Assembly (NCBI RefSeq): GCF_963422355.1
Contig: NC_085085.1
Location: forward strand, 6,604,733-6,668,732
From: Corticium candelabrum
Lineage: Eukaryota > Porifera > Homoscleromorpha > Homosclerophorida > Plakinidae
Length of the DNA: 64,000 nt
Reading direction: 5' to 3'
The position numbers and the translations under genes are program-made. The notes below the pieces were generated by a model, which saw only the letters and a list, made by a program, of their open reading frames with translations, did no database searches and was not told the DNA's origin. This document shows, piece by piece, positions 56,278 to 64,000 of the stretch (position 1 is its first letter; each line of letters opens with the position of its first letter).

Positions 56278-59200
56278 GTGTGTGTGTGTGTGCACGCGCG
56301 CATGTGTGTGGAGGGAAGGGGAAACAACATTGCACCACTCATTCCCCTGAATGACTTACTGACTTTAGTTTTCCAAGCATTACAAACTATCTACAATTTC
56401 AAACACTTAGCTCAATCATCAAACCTGGTTCAGTTCTCTTTCAGCTTCCCGGACAAATGCTCGACTCTGTCGCCGGAATAATGATCTCCCAGCTTTAGTA
56501 GGCTTTCTTACAGTTACTGCATCCCCTCTTTCAGTCTTCACTACTCAACAGAACAGATAATCCACACTCTACTACCAACCTTCCTGTACAAACATGCAAC
56601 TGCTTTACATTCCACTTCTGCCTCTCGTGTGTCATCCAACATATGTGGTGGTGGTGGAGGAAAGTCGGGTTCAATATTTTCAGCAGCAATATCAGCATCA
56701 GGATCATTAGCAACAGCATCACCCTAGCAGCAAACCAGCTACTACAAATATGTAACAAGCTATCTAAGGGGTAGGGTGGTATGAATGTAGGATAGGTTGT
56801 TGTATTGGTCTTTTTGTGTATGTCATATAGTTTTACGAGTAGAGTGTGTATATATGTGTGCTTGCGTATGATCCCCAAGTGGAAATTGCAATATATGTGC
56901 GAAAACAATAAATTCATTTCCATAAATCCACAGTATATTATTCTTCTATAGAATGCTGATACAAATAAACAGCAAAAATACTTGTGCAGTGTAATTCTAA
57001 CAACATCAGTAATAGCTAACATATACATCTCTGGAAAAAATTATAAGACCACCCTTCAAATTTTGGGTTTAGGGTTACAAATGTACCACATTTTGTTGAT
57101 ACCAGGGCTATCACTGTCATTTATAACAGTTTGGTTCATATACTAAGATGCTGTAAGACATGCCTGTTTATATGCTTATATTAATCTGAAAATGTATCAA
57201 CCAAAAATCTACCAAATTACATGACAATTTGTTAGAAGAAGATTTACTAAATAAATAAACATACAATAAGCAGTAAATAACAATAACCAACATTAACAGC
57301 AATATGCAACTACAAAAGTACGAAAAACACTCAATATTTTGTGGCAAAGCCCCTGTTTTTAATCACAGCCCGAATTCGACTTGGGATGCTTTCCACCAGC
57401 CTCTCACATTCATCTTGAGTGATCGTTTCCCACTCCAGGCGTAGAAAATCAAACAACTCTGCTTTGTTTGAAGGTTTGTGATTCTCCATTTTGCGTTTCA
57501 TGGTATTCCACAGGTTTTCTATTGGGTTAATATCTGGAGATTGAGCTGGCCAAGTCAGGATCCTGATGTTCTTTTCTTCCATCCATGACTTTACAGACTT
57601 TGCTGTGTGGCATGGCGCATTGTCTTGTTGAAATATCCAGTCATCAGAGTTGGGGTATAACATCTGAGCTGATGGAAGTAGGTCTTCTTCGAGAACAACC
57701 CTGTACTTGGCTTGGTTCATGCGTCCTTCGCAGAGTCGGACTTTGCCAGTTCCTGACTTACTAAAACAACCCCATATCATCACCGATCCTCCGCCGTGTT
57801 TCACAGTTGGGGCAAGGCATTCTGGTCTATACGCTTCTCCTGACCTTCTACGAACCATCAAACGCCCTGGAGTGGGACAAAGCTGGAAATTGGATTCGTC
57901 AGAAAAGATTACTTTGCTCCAGTCATCAACAGTCCAATCCTTGTGGTCTTTTGCAAACTTGAGTCTTTGCTTTCTTTGTCTTTCATTAATGAACGGCTTC
58001 TTTCTTGCTCTGTGGGACTTCAGTCCTACTTGAAGGAGTCTGTTGCGAACAGTTCTGGCTGAACAGTTGACATTGCACCCAGATTTCCACTCTTTTTGGA
58101 GGTCACTTGAAGTCAGTCGTCTATTAGAGAGAGACTTTCGGATGAGGTAGCGGTCTTCCCTGGCACTAGAGAGACGTTTTCTGCCACGGCCTGGTTGCAC
58201 TTCAGTTGCTCCAGTTGTTTTCTTTTTCTCCTTTGTCTGGTGAACAGCAGTTTTGGAAATCTTGAGTCTGGAAGCAACTTGTCGCTCGCTGTAGCCTTCC
58301 TTCAGCAGTACCAGGATAGCTGTCTTCGTTTTACAACTCAATTGCTTCTTCTTCGGCATGGTAGTATTAGTTAAAAATAGCATTTAACGTTACTCCATAT
58401 ATAGTACAGAAATGAAACTTAAATTGTGGGTTTTGCATAGCATGTAGTTATACTTAGTAAAACAATTTCAGACCAGGTAATGTCTCTGTAACTTCTTTTG
58501 CTAAAACGCTATTTTTATTGTTTTGTCTGCATTTCATTATCAAAAATGTAATGGTTAAATATTATAGATAATCATTATTGCTCAATCTGATTTGTCAAAC
58601 CACTTACGTAGTCAAAATGCATCTGGTCTTATAATTTTTTCCAGAGATGTAGTTTGTATCAGATGTGGTACACATGTAGACAAACCACATCTATATCCTT
58701 GCAAGGTTGCTTATACTTATTAGTATTGGTATCCATGAGATCACATGCAATCATCTTTGCATTGCACACCAACTAAACTTGCCTGGCAATATTCAGTATG
58801 TTCATGTTCAATGGCAAGAAAAACTACACTTCCATTAGTACTATCACTGAACCCACAGGAAGCCCTCCTTACAAGCTACACAGCACAAGAAAACAAGAAC
58901 GAAGGCAGCTACAGGACGCTGAGACAATTAGAGAGACATTTTCTAAAACAAATCACTATAACTCACAAATATTTTCGAGACGTAACCGAAAGTGATGCAG
59001 TCTTTACATCGATATGCATCACTTGATCCGCAGACTAAACTTACACAAGTTTACACCCGTAACTGTGCTACAGTACTTCCAACAAATAACAAAAAACGCA
59101 GACAAGAGGCCTCTTAGCACAATAATGTATGAGACAGTCTCCTCTGCATGCAAGCCTCAAAACACATGTGCATCTGTAGAATAGTAACAGTCTCTGCAGA

Positions 59201-62200
59201 GAATATACTCAACCATGCTTTTGCACACTTAAAACATAAAATCCTTGCATTTACTTTGGCATGTGCCTACCACTGATTATTAATTACGGTCAGCTGTTCA
59301 TCAATGTGTATCATCAACACGTTCACAGCACAACTGTGGGAAAAGCCTTCTGCATGTCATGAATACAGCATGTAACTGTCTTGAAATATTACTGCAAAAT
59401 GTCAAGCATCAGTAGACAAGCATCCCAAAATGACATCATGATGCTTGGTATCATATTAATCAAAGTTGCAAACTAATTCAAATGCCTTAAACCTGTCTAC
59501 CTATCTAATTATGTTCTGTACCCATAAAGTATACTACAAGCCGAAATCATGCTAAAAATGGTAAATATAACGTTGCACTATACAATTAACAAGAAGAGTC
59601 CAGATCTAGAGTTAGCTGAAAGACTGCTACCCACACAAGGGAAGTCATTAGCAACAGAGATTCCACTTGGATCACATCAACACAAAGCACGAAGAAAAAA
59701 TAGTCGTTAGCATCTAGCCTATACGGACACCAAAATTATCAAGTGCTGCATGAGTCAGTCAGTCAAAAACATGCACTTTACTTCTCTTCTCAGTCATGCA
59801 ACATGCAGCTCCACAGTGTAAACATAAGAATGGGTCAGTGTAGTTAGCATGGCTCACTACACTGTATGCCAGCAACACCAAGTACAAAAGAAACACTATA
59901 TAGGTAGAAGTACAATGCAAACAGACATTTTTCCATGCAACAATCTTAAACAATCAATCATTCAGTATGTACTCACTCTGACAGATTGTACAATGTCTTT
60001 GACTCGTCTGACGCCATTACCAACCTGTTGCAATAACTTTGTTATTCAATACTAATTTAGTAATCATGCAATAATTGCTACCGCAGATGCCACTTCAAAA
60101 AACTCTTGTTCACTAACTAGAGCTGCAGAATTTTCATTCAGCTGGTCCAGCACACTGTCAATAAACGATGCAAAAGGTGGAACATCTAATCACAACAAAG
60201 CCTGCAAATCAAGTTGCATCGTACAAAGCAAATTATAACGAGCTGATTAGTAAATAATCAAACAGCTTTATTAGCCAGACACTGTACACTTTGTAGGAAC
60301 ATCAATTAATCAATCATTAAACTATAATGTACCCAACAAAGTATGGTAAGGTCAAATACAAACTCAGTTGCAAAGATAACAGACTCTGCACATATTCATA
60401 TCACACAACAATAGACACTATATGCACTAATATAACAATAAATGAAAGCGCCAGGGTGCAGATGCCTTGGTGCACAATCAACTGGTCATGACTTTTATTG
60501 GGTTGTGTATGTGCACGAAGAAATCACCTATAACTCAAGAATGAAGCTTTATCTTGCAAACCCACCACTAAGTCCAAGAAAACACCACTTCTTACTCGCA
60601 GAAGCCCTTTTTTGTTGTTAAAATCCATCATGCAGTAGATACAGAGGTAACAGACAGACACATATGAGCAGACTGCTGTATACCTCTGCTGCTCATGCAC
60701 ACCAGGGCATAATAAATAAATAATACAATGCAACTACTGTACTTCCGCGCATTTATCTGCATGCTGGTACAAGTGGGGATTACCAGAAACTTGCTTGTCG
60801 GACTCTGGTAACAATATAGCACGAGGGAGTGCCGATAATGGCGAGGGAGCAACTACACGTGTGTGGTAATTCTACTGCACATACGTCATAATTCGATTCG
60901 TTGACCTAGAGAATGCAGCTTACCCTCGAAGCCAGCTAGAAAAGAGACAAGTTGAACAGTCAGAAGGTATCGAGAATGGATCTTCGCAGTGTGGCAAAAG
61001 ATCATACACAATCGAAAAAGCTAGCGGTACTATGCAAGTACAACGGGCTCGGTGGAAACAAAACGAAAGTCGCCAGAGAATGTGGAGTGTCTTGTCAGTG
61101 CATACATGATTAGGTTTGAACAAGCAGAAGAACACACAGGGTTGACAGATAAGGAAGAGAGGAAGACGATGAAGAAGAGGAGGATGAAGACAGAGAAATC
61201 AAACATTATAGGGTTGATTATATACTACATCTAGATGAAAAGTATACATCTTTAGTGTTATTAATTTTAGTGCAATCAATATCTAAGAACAGATGCAGCA
61301 TAGATTTATGGGTCCAGTCTATAGGGAGGTTGGTCAAATCACCTCTCTTTCTCCGGCATGCTCCGGGGTATACCGGCACCCTGGTAATCCCCGACTTAAA
61401 CCGCCATACAGCTAAATGTGCGGAAATACGGTGTATCTCGTAGGTCCAGATACATGGCAGACAAATATCAAAGATAATCACTACTACGGCCACACCAAAA
61501 AGTTCATGTTTTGGATCGGCGACCGACCCAATTTTCAAGGATTGCAAATATTTTTTTATTATCGGGTTGCCTTACCATACTATGTTTGAGCACTGCTATG
61601 ACAGATGGAATAGAATTTCAAGCAATCCAAAGACATGAACAGGTTCAAATATAGGTTCTCACATGGCCACAAGGGTGATATCGGATTTATCAGATAGACA
61701 CGCGAGCTACGAGATAATTCCTGAGGCGAAGTCGAGGGAGTTATCAAGTAGACTTGAGGGTGGAGACTCTGATAAATCCGATATTACCTGAGTGATATGT
61801 GATAACCGATTTATATCCCGTTTCGATTTGTCAGTTCAAGTTCACTGCCATTTGAAGCAACACACCTGGTAGTACTGTGCTGAAATAAACAGTGACGACG
61901 ACTTCGATTTCCCTCCAAATCTTCCAAGTTGAAATCACAAAAAAGTGAGTGAAATATCAATGCTGACAAACAAACCCGTCAAGTCTGGCCTACTTGAAGA
62001 AAAGCCTAGCCGTTTTGCTGCGCCAATCAACAAAGACCAGTTGGTGATTGCTGAGGAGGTGTTCGTCCCTAGCAACACCAATCGGTCGAACAAGTGGGCA
62101 AAGAGACTGTTCAGCAAGTCGATGGGAGAACGAAATAGACAGTGCTCTCAAGATGTTGGGAGGTTAGACATCCTGGAAACGGGAACGAACAACAAAACTA

Positions 62201-64000
62201 AAAGAATGGATTTCAAAATTTCTTGTTGAAGTGCAATCTACAAACGGGGAAGACTACACCCCATTGACGCTTCATGGACTTCTCTGTGGCCTACAAAGAA
62301 TTGTGCGGCAAGGCGCCCTGTCAATTTTTTTAAAAAGAAAAACTTTAGACTATTCGAAACGTTTGTGACAACTGTTGTCGAGGAAGTGTAGACTCCAATA
62401 GGCAACATACGGAAGAACAGCTTTGGACAAACGGTGTCATCGAAGCAAGCAATCCTCTCGCTCTTCTACGTGTCGTTTTTTACCTCAATGGCAAAAATTT
62501 CTGTTTGTGGAGAGGATTGGAACACCGATTGCTGATGAGAGATCAGCTGATACGCGATCCCGCTGATATCCTGAAACCTGTCAAATCTTACACTTACGTT
62601 GAGCATCACAGCTGTTCGAACCACAGTTTTTGACACGTGTCTCGAACACCACAGAAACAACTTTCCAACAGCCTGCAAAGGAGGAAGAGGCTGCATTGGC
62701 TAAAGGAGTCTGTAGAGCTTACCTGTAGCTCGATCTCCATTGACGACTGAAGGTAGCCCTCTTCACGACAAAGTGTTTGTGTAAGCAGCAATCCGCTGCA
62801 GCAACCATGTTGAGTTTGCTTACTATGCTTGTCGTCTACTGCCTCTGGTTTGTTGACATTGAGGTAGTCCAGATGCAGCACCTAGCCAGGAACAGCTGAA
62901 GAAGTACAAAGTTGTCCTTTTAGTGTGTGTTACTGCACTTGCAAGCCAGCTGCTGTGTGACAGCCCCTGAAGTGAACTCTAATCTGACTCTGTTGTTGCG
63001 GCATCACAGCTTTTCAGTCTCGGAACTCACTCTAGTTTTACTATGGCACGTTTTACTGGTAGAAACCAGTCGTTTTAACATGCTTTACTTAGAAAAAATA
63101 TTTTATGGGGAAATTTTTACATGTGTAATGTTGGCATTGTTGCAAACATTGTCCTATAGCTCTATCGGCATAATAATCACACCCATTACTTACACATTCC
63201 ATACATAACACTTCACCATTGAGGTGCAATCAAATCATGGCTATGCTTTGGTACAACTTAACAACCTTCATGTCATTCCAAGACCAACAACTACTACAAA
63301 ACTGGCAGGTGATGAGTTGACTGAATATTATCCTAGCACAATTCAACCTGCTCACCTGACTCTTGGAGGTCTGATATGGCTTGCTGAACATTGCTTGTAT
63401 ATTGGCTGTACTTAGGATCAGTATACAGTTGCATTTCAGCCACCACAACTTCACATATACGAGCAATCCTGCCTTGTACACTGGACAAAGCCTGTTCCAA
63501 ACTATTAACATCTGCATCATGTATTGCAACCATACACTTCCTTAAATCCTCAAGGACGTGAATGTCTAAATAACAATGCAAATTCAGTCATTTAGACATA
63601 TAATGTCAATCGCTACTACAAACCTCTACTAAAACAACCATGTCCATGCATGCCCAGTAATACATCGACACAGGGGACACATGCAGGCAAGCAGGCATGC
63701 ATGCACACATGCAGGCAGGCACGCACACGTGCACACGCACATCCACGTGTACATTCACATACAACATTTGAAACTAAATCATTACCTGAAACTGCTAAAA
63801 AGTCGTCAATGTCCACAATGTTATCAACAGCATATTTCACTAGTTTGACCTGGTCCAACCATCGCTCTTCATAGGCTTCCAGATTATCCCTCACAACTTT
63901 GCTGGTTGACTGTAACATCACTGTTTGAGCTGCGTTTAAAACTTCTGGGTGAAGTACTCGTAACTCGTTAGATGATAGTTTAACCATCTTCACGTGCTCA
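48403..64000 (-). CDS. CTNNA-like: Alpha-catenin, C-terminal part (cadherin-catenin adhesion complex)
   Basis: Twelve exons in matching phase: 63786-64000 (continues beyond the edge), 63356-63565, 60082-60185, 59977-60024, 56576-56723, 56425-56492, 53726-53895, 53559-53664, 53139-53270, 52985-53077, 48639-48665, 48403-48582. About 500 residues. Alpha-catenin hallmarks: VDIDDFLAVSG, EVEKWNDNTNELIVLAKDMG, MMLVEMSDFTRGAGPLKST, TTAKNLMNAVVATVKSAYVA and the C-terminal WRLQAPSKVPLV (compare WKMKAPEKKPLV). This covers the end of the N/M helical bundles and the actin-binding domain, so it should link cadherin-beta-catenin to F-actin. Exon 56576-56723 encodes EPDFPPPPPHMLDD, a vinculin-like proline motif. 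The tail is shorter and different from vertebrates. The donor at 53139 (GTCAGT) and the junction 56576/56492 are the least certain. Confidence 0.93.
48666..52984 (-). other. Large alpha-catenin intron with unexplained ORF fragments
   Basis: A 4.3-kb intron. Plus-strand frames at 49397-49663 (basic, Ser/Thr/Pro-rich, 80-90 aa) and about 49927-50020 (a hydrophobic stretch GLGVPVLITIVVIIDGNGTV resembling a membrane segment) are open but unrecognised. A minus-strand Cys-rich stretch lies at about 50790-50960. A transposon-like fragment lies at 51864-52130. These could be debris of a nested gene or element. Confidence 0.4.
51864..52130 (-). pseudogene. Fragment of an uncharacterised invertebrate repeat protein (Cx2C plus helical region)
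   Basis: 88-aa frame with GRCLFCDRGPQSKKDMKRSY near the N-terminus and DFVTREICYYL at the end. The order C-x2-C, basic helix, D-x-x-A-L-L, D-x-V-x-R-E-x-x-Y is one I associate with uncharacterised proteins repeated in invertebrate genomes. It stops before the usual second Cys/His group, suggesting a broken copy. I cannot name the family. Confidence 0.3.
53390..53464. repeat. (AC)n microsatellite
   Basis: About 74 bases in the 288-bp alpha-catenin intron between exons 53559-53664 and 53139-53270; sense strand (TG)n. Confidence 0.98.
54734..55485. mobile_element. Non-autonomous element with about 250-bp terminal inverted repeats
   Basis: The left arm begins TAGCCAGATTCTTTCC and the right arm ends GGAAAGAGTCTGGCTA. 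The arms stay recognisably inverted for about 250 bases, both carrying ACTAAAGACCAGATTGGT and AGTCTTTGCTGTTTG or complements. The right arm has an extra short duplication. The roughly 250-bp interior is non-coding. Target duplication unclear. A solo end of the same family is at 5101-5155. Confidence 0.75.
56226..56311. repeat. (TG)n microsatellite with GCACGCGCGC tail
   Basis: About 70 bases of TG ending in an alternating CACGCGCGCATG stretch, 110 bp from alpha-catenin exon 56425-56492. Confidence 0.97.
57026..58649 (-). mobile_element. Complete Tc1-like DNA transposon
   Basis: Identical 26-bp inverted termini (starting CATCTCTGGAAAAAATTATA at both ends) flanked by TA target duplications at 57024-57025 and 58650-58651. 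Total 1,624 bp with one intact transposase ORF. It sits in an alpha-catenin intron, with the transposase in the same orientation as the gene. Confidence 0.93.
57331..58359 (-). CDS. Tc1/mariner-superfamily transposase
   Basis: Open frame 57331-58383; the natural start is probably the ninth codon (MPKKKQLSCK, 58357-58359), giving 342 aa, the usual Tc1 length. An N-terminal helix-turn-helix (VLLKEGYSERQVASRLKISK) and a GRGRKR hook are followed by a second HTH. The catalytic DDE triad is visible: SDESNF, QQDNAPCH, and SPDINPIENLW, with exactly 34 residues between the second D and the E (DD34E). It cuts and pastes the element at TA sites. No frameshift or stop is seen, so it may be functional or only recently silenced. 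Confidence 0.95.
   Translation of the reverse strand: MPKKKQLSCKTKTAILVLLKEGYSERQVASRLKISKTAVHQTKEKKKTTGATEVQPGRGRKRLSSAREDRYLIRKSLSNRRLTSSDLQKEWKSGCNVNCSARTVRNRLLQVGLKSHRARKKPFINERQRKQRLKFAKDHKDWTVDDWSKVIFSDESNFQLCPTPGRLMVRRRSGEAYRPECLAPTVKHGGGSVMIWGCFSKSGTGKVRLCEGRMNQAKYRVVLEEDLLPSAQMLYPNSDDWIFQQDNAPCHTAKSVKSWMEEKNIRILTWPAQSPDINPIENLWNTMKRKMENHKPSNKAELFDFLRLEWETITQDECERLVESIPSRIRAVIKNRGFATKY
61659..61802. mobile_element. Palindromic MITE-like inverted repeat
   Basis: TCACATGGCCACAAGGGTGA then ATCGGATTTATCAGA on the left is mirrored by TCTGATAAATCCGAT and TGATATGTGA on the right. About 35-bp arms around a 70-bp centre that itself contains shorter inverted segments. It lies directly upstream of the Crypton-like remnant. 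Confidence 0.7.
61945..63000 (+). pseudogene. Decayed Crypton-like tyrosine-recombinase element (DUF3504-type)
   Basis: The first frame (61945-62229, 94 aa) has NRSNKWAKRLFSKSMGERNR. A shift then gives LKEWISKFLVEVQSTNGEDY and TPLTLHGLLCGLQRIVRQ. Further shifted frames give GVIEASNPLALLRVVFYLNG and KNFCLWRGLEHRLL. This is the block order of the DUF3504 domain, found in Crypton-derived proteins such as KIAA1958, QRICH1 and ZMYM. At least three frameshifts and stops show it is a pseudogene, antisense to alpha-catenin. Confidence 0.6.

Larger units (their letters stand above)
53896..56424 (-). other. Alpha-catenin intron with long-TIR element
   Basis: Contains the inverted-repeat element at 54734-55485 and a (TG)n tract at 56226-56311. 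A minus-strand 120-aa frame at 54310-54672 is open but unrecognised, and its ends overlap the element. Confidence 0.6.
60186..63355 (-). other. Alpha-catenin intron with Crypton-like remnant and palindromic MITE
   Basis: A 3.2-kb intron between exons 63356-63565 and 60082-60185. It holds an inverted repeat (61659-61802) and the decayed DUF3504-like ORF described separately. Confidence 0.6.

Overview
This 64 kb window is eukaryotic nuclear DNA from an animal. It carries long, multi-exon, phase-consistent genes with GT-AG introns, plus a few GC-AG introns. The introns are AT-rich and crowded with (CA)n and (GACA)n microsatellites, a tRNA-derived SINE, LINE remnants and DNA transposons. The gene set (alpha-catenin, nephrocystin-4, RAB28, MCM9, BOD1, mitoferrin) is metazoan. 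The divergent alpha-catenin and the style of the repeats suggest a non-bilaterian such as a sponge, but the sequence alone does not prove the taxon. I saw nothing bacterial, viral or CRISPR-like.

Layout. (1) 44-3321, minus: first two coding exons of a mitoferrin (SLC25A37/28-type mitochondrial iron carrier), which runs off the left edge. A MITE with long inverted repeats and 9-bp target duplications sits just upstream (3508-4189). (2) 5538-7988, minus: MCM9 helicase, with the coding region in one exon, head-to-head with (3) a three-exon BOD1/Shg1-family gene, 8591-10005, plus. (4) 11654-40606, minus: nephrocystin-4. I reconstructed 39 coding exons in consistent phase, giving 1,419 aa, close to the human length of about 1,426 as I recall it. 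(5) 40998-48128, plus: RAB28, seven exons, 226 aa, head-to-head with NPHP4. (6) 48403-64000, minus: the C-terminal half of an alpha-catenin (12 exons here; the 5' part lies beyond the right edge), convergent with RAB28.

Mobile elements sit mainly in introns. Two adjacent copies of a non-LTR retrotransposon with a C-terminal CCHC plus PD-(D/E)XK-like endonuclease lie in an NPHP4 intron, each bordered by (GACA)n arrays. Another fragment with a related C-terminal domain lies in RAB28 intron 2. An apparently intact Tc1-like transposon (57026-58649), a decayed Crypton-like/DUF3504 ORF (61945-63000) and an element with long inverted repeats (about 54734-55485) lie in alpha-catenin introns.

Gene relationships. 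NPHP4 (ciliary transition zone) and RAB28 (ciliary small GTPase) are divergent neighbours, and a near-perfect 14-bp RFX X-box palindrome lies between their start codons. MCM9 and BOD1, whose relatives both act at stressed replication forks, are also divergently paired. The alpha-catenin contains a vinculin-like DFPPPPP motif in its linker, which would predict Ena/VASP EVH1 binding. These three observations and the GACA-associated retrotransposon are the most interesting points in the window.
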